Source: Azolla pinnata (lineage: Eukaryota > Streptophyta > Polypodiopsida > Salviniales > Salviniaceae). Taken from it: a DNA stretch of 26,264 nt. The notes below the pieces were generated by a model that saw nothing but the letters and a program-made list of their open reading frames with translations, was not told the origin of the DNA and did not search any database. The stretch is taken from assembly GCA_037176905.1 (NCBI GenBank), contig JBBBWG010006613.1:1-26264 (forward strand). The letters run 5' to 3'. This document shows, one piece after another, positions 1-10,856 of the stretch (its first letter is position 1; every line of letters starts with the position of its first letter). The translations under genes were made by a program, and so were the position numbers.

Positions 1-76
<76 letters not shown>

Positions 77-235
77 GGTGAAGAAGAAGAAGAAGAAGAA
101 GATGATGATGATGATGATGAAGATGATGAAGGTGAAGAAGAAGAAGAAGAAGAAGAAGAAGATGATGATGATGATGATGAAGATGAAGATGAAGATGATG
201 ATGATGAGGAAGAAGAAGAAGAAGAAGAAGAAGAA
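1..235. repeat. GAT/GAA trinucleotide microsatellite
   Basis: A pure GAT run from the window edge to about 75 is followed by alternating GAA and GAT blocks to about 235. It continues beyond the left edge. The open frames through it (poly-Met, poly-Lys) are products of the repeat and not a gene. It lies about 800 bp upstream of the CURT1 start codon. Confidence 0.95.
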
Positions 236-567
236 ACAAGAAGAAACAAGAAGAAGAAGAAGCTTCTTATCGGTTTGAGAAGCATCGATCGAATCGACCG
301 ATGTTTCGACATCCGATGTTAACTAGTCGGTTCTTTCTATGCCTTTTTATCCCCCGAACGCGAGCTTCCGTTGGGTTGAAATCGTCAAAGAGTGCATTCA
401 TCGAAGCCGAAGATCAGCTGCTGGGCTGTGGAATCAATCGATGTGGGGAAAAGCGTAGGGGCAGATCGGAGGAAATAGAGAAAAGAGGAGAGAGTCCCAG
501 GGGTAAAGAGAGAAACTTGTCGAGCGCGGATTCGAGCTCGAGACCATCGACAAACAACGGCTCTCTT

Positions 568-672
568 CGATGATGAAGATGCTGATGTTGATGCTGATGA
601 TGCTGATGATGTTGATGATGCTGCTACTGCTGCTGCTGCTGATGATGATGATGGTGATGATGATGATGGTAG
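568..672. repeat. Degenerate GAT/GCT trinucleotide repeat
   Basis: An imperfect mix of GATGAT, GCTGAT, GTTGAT and GCTGCT units. The open frames across it on either strand are low-complexity and unlike any protein. It is probably promoter-distal or 5' leader DNA of CURT1. Confidence 0.85.
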
Positions 673-755
673 TGTGAAGCAATGGATAGATAGATGGTGG
701 ATCAATGATTATCTTGGAGGGGGTTGAAGGATAAGCCAATGTATGTACACCACAG

Positions 756-846
756 ATCACCATCACCATCGCCATCATCATCTGCAGAAGGAGGAGGAGG
801 AGAAGAAGGAGAAAGAAGGAGAAGAGGAAAGAAGAAGAAGAAGAAG
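756..846. repeat. CAT then GGA/GAA purine-rich low-complexity tract
   Basis: CATCAC/CATCATCAT units are followed by GGAGGA and a GAAGAA run ending near 846. The tract lies 190 to 280 bp before the CURT1 start codon, so it may be in the promoter or 5' UTR. No TATA box was assigned with confidence. Confidence 0.8.
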
Positions 847-1033
847 CTGAAGCTCCAAGAAACGACATTGCTTTGGCGCCCCCCTCTCTCTCTCAGAATT
901 GGGTCTGGGAGAAGAAGGAGGAAGGGCAGGAAAGAGGCCTGAAAAGTGGTGCTTTGCCTTCGTGGGCGATTTCTCAGAACGAAGCGGAAAGAGCACAGAC
1001 CATAGGCAGGAAGGATCATCCGGTCGGGCTCCC

Positions 1034-3291
1034 ATGGCTTCCTTTGCTTCCTCTGCTACCATGGCTTCTGCAGGCTTCTCTGCCACCGTCCCCGCTTGCA
1101 ACAGAGAGAGCAGCCTCTCCTCCCTTTACTCCAGGAGGAACTCTTTCTCCCGCAACCTTTCCTTCTCACCCCTCTCCGTTCGATCTCCAGGTATGTCCTC
1201 TTCATGATCGCCTATGGGATGGTTTTCGTGTGGAAAAACAAAACATCTGATTTTCAATTCAACTTAGCGCTCAGATATCAGCATAGCTCGTGGCTTGGTT
1301 GATGTGCATTGTAGCTTGTCAACACGCTTTCTTCGCATTCGACCATTTTAATCACCCATTCATCTATTTACATCAATGTGGCAGCAATTGCAAATCGCCC
1401 ATATGTCTAGAATGTGGAATGCTAGAGTTCCGTGTGAATCGCATGTACAATGCTAAGTGATCTAATTCTATGCACATGAGCACGCCATTGCTATCACTTG
1501 AAAAGTTGAAATTGTATATCAATTTATGTAGCAGTAAGTTCTTTATACCAGCTCTTTTACAGATGTGCACGTCAGAGTGCAGGCATTATTCATTTGCCCA
1601 TATATGCAGAGTTTGAAGCACTAGAGTGCCATGTGAATATATGCAAAGATAATATGGGCATTACGTGAACCCCTTGTATCAATCAATGTCATAATAAGTT
1701 ACTCAAACCGAGTTCATTGTGAATATATATATATATGAAAACATGGACCATAATTTGAATTCATAACTCATCAATGTTTCCTTGGACCGAGACATCATGA
1801 TATCATGTCAGGTTGCTTTTAGCAATCCGTTTCTCGTATAATGACTCTCTGTCTTGGAACATCAAGATGATAGGGCAGTGATATATCGATAATGGTGGCA
1901 ATGCATTGAACTAGCTGTATGCTCTCATGTATTCATACTATCCTCTCTTGGAATATGATCATTTCATGTGAGATTTCATCCATCGGTTTGGAAGTTGTTC
2001 GGATCTTATATACTTATCCATCAGGTAGATAGATAGAAAAAATTATTGTCACACAGACAGACAAATAGATACTGCCCCTACATTCTTTGAAACACCACAA
2101 GATTATGTGAGGTTAATGTAGGGGATTGTAGTTAACTTGGTACGCTGCTTATCCTTAGCTACATCCTGTGAAACACCACAAGATTATGCGCGGAAAAATT
2201 GCGGAATTCTTGCATTTCATGTGCAAAATATAAGGAGATTCAACATCACGTGCTGATCTACTAACTTCATATGCCTGGATCTGCTTGTGTGCAAACACAT
2301 ACACGGTGTTATTCATTCAATTTTTTCTATCTGTCTCTTCTTACCAATATAATTTATAGCATCTCAATTTCAGTACGACTGTGAAGAACAAGATGATATG
2401 CATATTTTTGGGCTGAAACTTTTTTTTTCCTGTACAAAAGTGAATGATAGGAGTTCTCGAATTGTCGCCATGGCTTCTGAAGAAGCCTCCGATCCATCAG
2501 CAGCAGTGCAAGAATTTCTAAAGCCGATTTCAGATGCAGTGAGTATATACCATATAGAGATATAAGAGAGAGGTTATCTTTGCATTGTTTTAATGAACTC
2601 GGACATATGTTGGCAACTAAAGTATATGCCGTATTCTTATATATCGTTGTTTTTCTGCTCTTAGTGGGATAAGACAGATGATAAGCTTGCAGTTGGAGCC
2701 CTGGGCTTCGCAGCATTGATTGCCCTCTGGTCATCCACTGGACTTATCAGCGTAAGTCTGCAAAAATGCTAGTGTTTTCTCTTTGTATTGGGGAATGAAA
2801 AAACAATCCATGCCTATAGTTTAGCAAAATCTTCGCTTTGATCGCGATCTCGAGATGAAAAAGCAAATTGATGAGAGCATTAAAATTATTGCTATGCAGG
2901 CAATCGACAAGCTGCCTTTACTTCCAAGCCTCTTTGAATTCATCGGCGTAATTGTCACCGCAGTAAGTCACTCTTTTCAGGATCTCTTTCTATCAGTACT
3001 CAGACTCGTGATGATTTATGATTAACCCTAGCCTTAATCCCATCTCTAACTCTTCTATCTTCTTCTTCATAATTGTGTAGTGGTTCATCTACCGATACCT
3101 GCTCTTCAAGCCAGATAGGTTCTTTTTCGAATCTCTTATCTCAATGATATTGTGATTGATTTACATGTTTGCAACATAAGAAAGGGACTAAACTTACTCA
3201 GCTGTGGTTTTCCTTATGTAGAGAGGAGCTAGTCAAGAATATCGAGGGCACACTGGCAAGAGTTACCGGAAGTGACGGTAGCAATGAATGA
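1034..3291 (+). CDS. CURT1: CURVATURE THYLAKOID 1 (CURT1) family protein, chloroplastic
   Basis: Coding exons: 1034-1190, 2441-2538, 2665-2751, 2900-2962, 3081-3118, 3222-3291; all introns are GT-AG, phases agree, 170 aa. CURT1 proteins oligomerise at grana margins and bend thylakoid membranes (known for the family). The Ser/Arg-rich N-terminus (about 1-62) looks like a plastid transit peptide; RIVA at 59-62 is a plausible processing site. An amphipathic stretch (about 68-92, containing WDKTDDKLAVG) precedes two hydrophobic helices, about 93-114 and 121-144, separated by the short AIDKLP loop. The family hallmark YRYLLFKPDREEL follows at 139-151. The start is the first in-frame ATG of the exon 1 frame; a second ATG lies at 1061. 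Exon 2 uses the AAAAG acceptor at 2440: the more obvious CAG at 2371-2373 would bring an in-frame stop after two codons. KPDR resembles the B/C branch, but the paralogue is not certain. Confidence 0.93.
2078..2190. repeat. Two 32-bp direct repeats, 81 bp apart, in CURT1 intron 1
   Basis: CTACATTCTTTGAAACACCA starts at 2078 and CTACATCCTGTGAAACACCA at 2159. Both continue into ACAAGATTATG, with 3 mismatches over 32 bases. They sit in the 1250-bp first intron of CURT1. No transposon ends were seen around them. Confidence 0.85.
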
Positions 3292-4490
3292 ACAAGCAGA
3301 CGGCTTACTATCTTTGTTCTCCGCTCTGCATCTTGACTTACCACAATGTAATCACAGAGACTGGGGAAGGGATCAAGAAACCCAAAAAATATGAAATGAA
3401 CAAATTTCATTTTCCGTCTATTGTCATGTGGTCTTGATTTCTAGCTTCGTGTTTCTGGTGATCTGATCTCTCTACTCAAGCCATTCCTATGATTGCTCTG
3501 ACTATAACTTTCTCAGTACTATATCTTGATCATTTGAGATTGCTTCTTTTGCTATGAGGTTGTGTCTGTTGGTTTTTGATGACCCGCTTCGATGAAGCCG
3601 TTACCGGAGAATCTGTGGCAGTTGTTCATATTGTGCTTGTTCCAATTATCCTTCTCTCTGCGCAGTAATCAAAGTGTTGACTATCTGATCCCCTTTCTCA
3701 TGAGCTCGTAATTTGCTAGATTTTGTGATTTGATATACGTAAACCATTCCTTCAAAGAGCTATGGTTGGGTTCGCGATAACTCTCTTTGGACTAAGCTCT
3801 CGATCGATTAGTCTCGATTGAATTCATGTTTCATCGCTTCTCCGCCGACCTTTGGATTTGCAGCTTCATGTTCAACTAGCTCATTGCAAGAAGTTCATTG
3901 AGAGATACCTACATTCAACTCATTGTGCAAGGTGTTTTGGAGTTAGGGTGATGTTTTTCGTGAGACGTTTTCTGATTGGCCCCGAGTGGATGTATATTTG
4001 CTTTGCGGAACGTTCACTTGACATCTATAGATAATGTGGGCCAGTGTATCGTATCTTACATGTTCTCGTGTCCTCTCAAGCATCATGTAACTTGTTGATG
4101 CTTCCAAACCCAACACTACTTTCAGACATATGTTCATCCAACAAAAGGATGAATCGATGCTAGCACGCTTTACGTTCATGCAGAAAAGGACGGATCGTTG
4201 TTAGCCGTGCACAAATCTATCGATCCACAAGAATCTAGATAAGATTTGTAGGCTCAGGTTTTAGGGTTTATACTAGTTGTATCCTATCGGTTTGTTGCAG
4301 CCGATGACCTACTGACTTGGTCACTAGTCCATGTACCTTGAAAAACAATGCAAAACATTGGCAAATCAAATTAGACCCCATTGGAGATGGGTCAATCGAT
4401 GTATTGGGCTTGTCCAATTCAGTGTATGAATTTTGCTGCTGAATTCGGGTTGAGATCGATCTCCTCCGCAGGGTTTCGATTCCAAAGGCA
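3292..4490. other. Intergenic region between CURT1 and BDP1
   Basis: This holds the CURT1 3' UTR and the upstream region of BDP1. No coding gene is supported: the open frames are under 80 codons and lack recognisable motifs. Two site II-type elements are visible, TGGGCC at 4037-4042 and TGGGCT at 4405-4410, and a TTTTAGGGTTT telo-box lies near 4258-4268. In plants, site II plus telo-box combinations are known from promoters of translation-related and housekeeping genes, which fits BDP1. The promoter role is an inference. Confidence 0.6.
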
Positions 4491-4498
4491 AGAGAAGA

Positions 4499-4850
4499 AG
4501 AGAACCAGCAATTAGGGTTTCACTTGAAGCAATGGTGGGCGGATTTCATCCTTGTGAAGAAGAAAGAACCCACAATTAGGGTTTCACTTGAAGCTATGGT
4601 GGGCAGATTTCATCCTTGTTGAAGAACCCAGAATTAGGGTTTCACTTGAAACTATGGTGGGCAGATTTCATCCTTGTGAAGAAGAAAGGACCCACAATTA
4701 GGGTTTCACTTCAAGCTATGGTGGGCAGATTTCATCCTCTTTGAAGAAGAACCCACAATTAGGGTTTCACTTCAAGCTATGGTGGGCAGATTTCATCCTT
4801 GTTGAAGAAGAACCCACGATTAGGGTTTCGCTTGAAGCAAAATCTGCCCT
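4499..4850 (+). repeat. Six-copy ~61-bp tandem array carrying TTAGGGTTT
   Basis: Each unit reads roughly AAGAACCCACAATTAGGGTT followed by TCACTTGAAGCTATGGTGGG and CAGATTTCATCCTTG. TTAGGG begins at 4512, 4576, 4634, 4698, 4759 and 4820, giving spacings of 64, 58, 64, 61 and 61 bp. The last unit is truncated and diverged after the telo-box. The array ends about 190 bp before the BDP1 start codon, so it lies in the promoter or 5' UTR. Copies differ by only a few bases, which suggests a recent expansion. Confidence 0.95.
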
Positions 4851-5039
4851 GTGAACTGTTCGCGAGTATGCGAAGAGAGCCCACCACCATAGCCACTCTC
4901 CATTGAAAGCGCATACACAGAAGAGAGCATTGCTCTTCTCAACTCGTCGATTGCTGCCATAGCCCATCCCTCTAGTCTTTTCCCCTCTTCTTTCCGTTTT
5001 TGATCTTCCTCGGCTGTATTGCACCAGAGCTGCGAGGAA

Positions 5040-8000
5040 ATGCGTCCAGACGAGGATGGAGACGATGACGGTAAGTTATACCACCAATCTTCGATGGCTT
5101 ATGCTAAAGTTAAAAGCCCAAGGAATAGAGAACGCAAGGATATTTTGCTGTGGGCCGAAGTGTGCATGTTGCCATACTGGATCGTGGGCGCAAGCATACA
5201 AAGATGTTGGTTTGTCAAACTGGAGGCACTGAGCGTGTTCCTTGTCAAGTGAAACGGCTCATGCCTGTTGTATGTGTGTGTGTGCAATGGTAGTATGCCA
5301 CTTGTGTGATCAGGTCTGAGGTCGGTTGCAATTCTGGTGAGCCCCATTGAGAAGTTCATGAATGCTCTGACAGTGGGGTTCGGGGCTGGGGTGGGGGAGA
5401 GAGATCAAATCAAAGCTTTTCTTTTGTTGATGATGAAGCTCTCACAGTCTTGTGTGTGTGTGTGTGTGTGTGAAAACAGATGTTCTCGAAGCCTATGTAA
5501 ATAGTCAGAAGGTAAGAAAGCAGCAGCCACGCCGAGCTGCATCGAAGAAAGCTCCTCCGACAGATAGTGCCTTTGATGATTCATTAGTCCTTTCTGAACC
5601 AGTTGCAATAGCGAGCTCCACTGGATGTGCCGAGCACCGTGAGTCAATTGCAGAAGAACAAGTGAGGCCATCGAGTACAGCCTCGCCAAAAGTGCAGAGG
5701 AACTCCAAAATCCTGGCAGAGAGCAGGAAGCAAAGGTGTTCCGAGACTCTAGCATCTACTGCAGCTCAAATCACTGCTGAGGATCCATCACTTGATGGTG
5801 GTAATGAAGATAAGTCTGCATCAAACCCTCGAGTTCGGAAAAGAAAAGATGCTATGGCAGCAGAAAAAGATTCACCTCAGGTACTGGTTGATCCTTTGTT
5901 CGAAATCAATGTTCAAGACACTCCAATATCAATGACAAGGAAGACCAGAAGGAGGAAAGTGCATGACGTGGCATCGGAACCTGCGGAAGAACTGGGGGAG
6001 GCTAGAGATATTGTGAATGAGGCTGCTGAGCTAAGCCAGGAAAAGAAGAAGCTGAGAAAGTATGTTCCACGGCCAAGGAAAGGTACAAAGCATTCTTCCT
6101 GTGATTGGATAATTATATACTGTTTTAGCAGGTATAGTTTTTGTTTATCATTTACATTCTTAGTGACATCAAATTGTGTCATGTTTGGGAGAAGAAATTC
6201 GATTTGACTCTCATTGATGGCAGAATATAGTTGGATCAATCCCTATACTTTAAGAATTGTTGATGATAACATGGTTCGATAGCATGGGCCTTCAAATATT
6301 GCTCACCTGAAGCCCATTCTCACTGAATTTTCCGCTATGAATATAATAAGTTGATTAGGTACAAAAATATTCTACCCACTCAAGGATTGATATACCATTT
6401 TTTGTGCATGAATAGATTTGTAACTTCATAGAGAGTTAAGACTATCTCCTTAACTTTAAGGATAAATAGCTCCTTAGTTTAACCATTACCCATATGCACA
6501 CTTATCTCTTGATCATAAGAGATCTGTAATTCGGCTACCAAGATTTGAACAGCAAAGTATCATTAGACAGTGCAATGATTATATTGTTGTTAGCAAGGGA
6601 ATGCTCACCTTGCTAATGTTTGGTGCTAGCCTGCTATTGTAAAGGTAGCAATAATAACCACAAATTCTACCTGCATCATGCACTTTCCTGCATTTTATCT
6701 TCTATCAAAGCTTCCCGGGGAATATTGTGATGGATTGGTGTGGTTTTCTTAATTTGTGATGGGGATGGTTACGAAATTCATTTCACCTGCCAAAGATTTC
6801 CTATATGATATCAAGCTCAGAATCATTTTGTGTCTATATTGAGAAACAAGTCATACAGTCTCATACATGCAACATTTCAATTTTACAAGATTTTTTAGTC
6901 ACAATATTTTCTGTTGAGGGTCATTCTAATTTTTCTCACTGCTTATTCTTGTATTCATCTGAAAACAGTTGAGAGACGAGCGGTTAAAATTAACCCTGCT
7001 GATCCAGATTTGGATCCAAAAAAAATGTCAATGCGAGATATTATAAGATTGGCAGAATGCAAAGACAGGATGGTAAGTGTAAAGAACTGCTCTATTTTTG
7101 GCTGCCCATTTTTTCTTCTTTCTCAAATGAAATAAATAAGAGTATTTTGTGATTGACCATCAGTAACTACGTCAGTACTTTTTGTGTGATATTTATGTGT
7201 ATAAAATGGTGGAGTTATTCAGTAAAATTTATCCGTCAAGGAAAATATCTTGTATACTACTAGTTATCACAGGGAAATATAGGAGTCACTATGAGCTTTG
7301 TTGTTTGGTGACTCATATCATTCAACAATGAGATTTTGTGGAGCTGTTTCAAATTTGGTAGATAACAATTTCAATGATGACCATCATCATCAACACTTAG
7401 GATAATGGGAACAAAGAGAAAGTGTGATCATAGGACTTAAATAATGGGAACAAAGAGAAAGTGAAGACTCCTACCAAAGTAAAATTAAAAATCTACTGTT
7501 ATTTTCTGGGACTAGATTTTTGAAAATCACTTCCTGGGAAAGGTTTCACATTTGTGTGACATGTTCCATTACCATCAATAATCTGACTCTAAGGCATGTT
7601 TTTTTTATATATGTTGAGATACTGAATTGTCTATGGTTAATTTTTCTATTTTTTTATGGATACAAGTTCATTGTTTTCACGTTTGATGACCAATTAAGTT
7701 ATTTCTATCCTTGACAGATGAGGAAGGATGATGCAAAGAAATCAAATGGAACCACAACGAATGCAACTGTGCACGAAGAAGATGTTCAAAGGTGACTAAT
7801 CACGAGCTTTCTTGCTGCTGTAGGCATTGGTGAATAAACAAAAAGCTTCTCTGCAGATAAGACCTGATATTTGTATGCTTTACAGGAATAGTTTCGCACC
7901 ACAAGTACAAATTATTGATGGTCGGATTGTGATTAATGAAGAGAGTCTTACTGTTTCTGCACATCCAAAAGATGATATCCGGACATATACAAGGGTGGAA

Positions 8001-9182
8001 GAGTCGCATTCAAAACTGAACTATCATAGCTATACAAAGAGGACAACAAGAGTGAATTGGCAGAAAGCGGAGACAGAACGTTTTTATGAGGTACTATATG
8101 TGCATGTTTAGGATTTGCTTCATAATGGAGGAAAATTGTCAATTGAGATTTCGAGGTTAGGTTCCAAGGCAGGAATTGAATGCCAGGTCTATGGCTCATA
8201 GGGAAATAGTTTGCCCAACTTATATCTGATGTCCATACCATTAACTTTAACAATATTTTCAAGGGAAGTTTTAACAGTTTTCTTTTGTTTGTATACAGGC
8301 ATTAAGCGAATTTGGGACAAACTTTGCAATCATACAACACCTTTTCCCAGGGAGAACACGCAAGCAGATATTTTTGAAGTTCAAAAAAGAAGAAAAAATG
8401 TACCCCTCACGGGTGTCAGATGCATTAATGATGAAACCGATTGGTTAGTTCCGATCTCTCTGTTTCTGAAAGGCTGTACTTTTTGTTCTTTTAAAGGGTT
8501 TTCTAGGAATAACTTTGTTACTGTATTTCTGTTGCAGAATGTTCCCAATACTTTGAAGTTATGAATTTGATGAATCTTCAGCCAACTGAAACAGCGGAAC
8601 CAGAAGCTGAAGCAAGTCAACAAGATTCGTTATTTTCTGATGTTGGATTTCATGTAGAAGTAAGGTTTATAATTTTCATCCTAGGGCATACCACTATTTT
8701 TTCTTTGTTTACAGAATAAAAATGACTGCCAGTATTTTCTAGTTTGAAATGTCCAAATTTTGTGGCATTCACTTGTTTCTGTCTTTTTGAGTCTTGCCTT
8801 GATGTATCTGTGTCAATATATGCAAATACTAACATTTTTGGGTTTAAATGTTGAGGTTTTATATACAAATACTGGAAGCATTATTTATGATGTTTGATGT
8901 ATTGTATTAACTCAGGAAGTATGCAACACCCAGTCGACAGTCTACACAGAAGTTGTTTCAAAGCCAAGTAAAGCTTCACCCGTGCACAGCGAGAATGTCA
9001 AGGATGAGAAAGAAGCTGTTGTTACTAATAATCAACCTGATCATCTGGAAACAACCAATGTTGGTGAGATGGGAAAACTGGAGATGAAACCTGAGGACAA
9101 GTCACCAAAACGTAATGAGAGCCCTGTAAGGGATCCGGTTGTACCCCGCAAAAGATCTTTATTTTCCTATCAAATTAAATGA
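5040..9182 (+). CDS. BDP1: Transcription factor IIIB subunit B'' (BDP1-like, SANT/Myb domain)
   Basis: Coding exons: 5040-5070, 5480-6082, 6969-7072, 7718-7791, 7886-8090, 8299-8443, 8538-8659, 8916-9182; 516 aa with all phases consistent. In TFIIIB, B'' joins TBP and BRF to recruit RNA polymerase III to tRNA and 5S rRNA genes (known role). The N-terminal half is charged, Ser/Lys-rich and probably disordered. A conserved block at 213-246 ends in MSMRDIIRLAECKDRM. The extended SANT domain spans about 325-372: WQKAETERFYE, then ALSEFGTNFAIIQHLFPGRT and KQIFLKFKKEEK, which is characteristic of BDP1. An intron splits the domain after residue 339. The start is the first ATG after an in-frame TGA at 5001-5003. 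The exon 1 donor is GTAAGT and the product begins with a very acidic stretch (DEDGDDDD). The C-terminus may be alternatively spliced (see 9534-9632). Confidence 0.92.
5450..5472 (+). repeat. (TG)n tract beside the BDP1 intron 1 acceptor
   Basis: About eleven TG dinucleotides end 7 bases before the AAAACAG acceptor of BDP1 exon 2 (exon begins 5480). They take the place where a polypyrimidine tract would normally be. A second short TG run is at about 5273-5284 in the same intron. Confidence 0.9.
7402..7463. repeat. 39-bp-period direct repeat in BDP1 intron 3
   Basis: ATAATGGGAACAAAGAGAAA followed by GTG occurs at 7402-7424 and again at 7441-7463, identical over 23 bases. This is a small tandem duplication inside the 7073-7717 intron, with no obvious function. 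Confidence 0.85.
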
Positions 9183-9533
9183 TCAGTGAACTGTTTTACG
9201 ATGTGGCATTTTTCTGGAGTGTTAAATACAATACTCAGGGTATCATTGTTATCATTTTCTGGAGTGTATATATCATTGTTTATCAATCTCTCAATTGAAG
9301 TTAGATGTCTGTCAGGGCTGTGAAAAGCTAATCTTGACTGTGTCTTAATGGAGGTTTGATTGCCAACAAAGTGGATATGGTAACCTAATCCACTTGGCCC
9401 ACTTCATTGATCCTTTTTTGTGCCAGTTCTTCTACTTCCATTTTTAATAATTAGTGGACATTTGGATTGTTTCCGAAATTCTGTTGACCATTCATTGTGT
9501 CTTTTTGCTGTGTGTCTGTTTTGTTGCTCATAG

Positions 9534-9632
9534 AAGTTGATTCCTAGTCAGGTCTGTTTTATGGAAAAGGATGAAGAGGAAGGTGAAACCGATGCCCCTA
9601 GAGAGACACATCATCACTACTGTATTGGCTAA
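9534..9632 (+). other. Possible alternative last coding exon of BDP1
   Basis: A strong donor (CCT|GTAAGG) lies inside the last exon at 9125/9126. Downstream, a long T-rich tract and CATAG end at 9533. Joining 9125 to 9534 keeps the frame and replaces the final 18 residues with a 32-residue acidic tail (MEKDEEEGETDAPRE near its middle) ending at TAA 9630-9632, for a 530-aa product. Without transcript data either end could be the main one; this stretch may simply be 3' UTR. Confidence 0.4.
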
Positions 9633-10856
9633 GTTTGGATCAACTTTCATGGATGTAATAAGAAAGCTGGTTATGTGCCGATGTTCCCATTGATTCTCAT
9701 GCCTTAGCAATAACAGAAATCCAAAGTTGAAAGGTCATACCTACCTACATTTACATGACATGATTCAAGGAGATTAATTATGCGAGTGACCTTAATCCCA
9801 TGCATAATCAAGTAGTGAAGCAATTCCGTGCATTTTGGAGCTGGAGAAGAGACAGGGACAGCAAGGAGTAGCTGAATTGAATCTCTTAGTTTTCAACCTA
9901 CAATTATTGTGGAATGTCTTGGTAAGAAGAAGAAGAAGAAGCTGGTGATGGTGATGATGAAGCAGCAGCGTGCCATATCATCACCAGATTAATTTAGTGG
10001 AGATGGCTATAATATGCTCACAATGCTTTTGTTGAACTTATACAACATTTGTTTTCTGTTCTAGTGCAGGTGACATGAAGTCACCTATCCTGTTAATTGT
10101 GGCACTGTGTAGATGCTAACAAAACTTTCTCAGCATGATCTTAGCTTGACTACCAACAATTGGAGGTTAAACTATTAGGTCAGTGATTAGTAAAGACGTC
10201 CAAAGAAATCTGTAATAAAGTTGAGGCACAGAGGTATCCTCAAAACAAAGATTTGAGCACAATCCGATCAAAAATTTGAGGTTTTGGTTTTGACCTCTAC
10301 AAACCAAAGCCGACATAATTAAACAAGCATCTACGACGCTAAGCCCAAGTTACAAGCCATCGAACTGCAACTGTACAACACAGTACAGTTGAAAAATTCA
10401 TATCATAATCCATCAATAATGCCGAATCTTGCTTCTGGTATTTGCATGTCTAAATAAACTCAAAAAGTCAAATTGATACCGCACTGCTTATATTGATGCA
10501 TCAACCACTGAAACCAGCAAACAATGAATGTTCCCAACAGTGAATGAATCTATATATTTACCTAAGATTAAGAATCTGGCTTGTATATAACAAATATACA
10601 TATCCCCATCGGCCACTTAAAGCCGTTTCTGGTGGAAAAGATTGTTTTCCACAGTTATTATATGCTCTTCCCAAAATAATTCTCTCACATTTAGAATAAT
10701 TGTGGAAAAACTCTGCAGATACAGCATCTACCGATGGAACTCGATTTTCTTTATTGGCTTTTATTCGACGACTTGTTGGAGTCTTGGCAACACCGAAAGC
10801 AAAAAAGCAGGTTCTTAAAAACGAAAAGTGCCACAGGAATGGAGAGCTCCTCTCAG
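9633..10856. other. Convergent intergenic region, BDP1 and PPDK 3' ends
   Basis: The tail ends of two genes transcribed toward each other lie here, so both 3' UTRs should be inside it. A short GAA run followed by GGTGATGGTGATGATGAAGC is near 9927-9970. No coding gene is supported. Poly(A) sites were not assigned. AT-rich stretches near 10440-10700 on the minus strand could serve PPDK. Confidence 0.6.

Noticed and set aside
3..278. Long open frames encoding poly-Met/Lys
   Set aside because: They are direct translations of GAT/GAA repeats, lack normal composition and have no exon context.
2371..2440. Earlier acceptor (CAG at 2371-2373) for CURT1 exon 2
   Set aside because: Joined to exon 1 it gives an in-frame TGA after two codons; the AAAAG acceptor at 2440 restores the full family protein.
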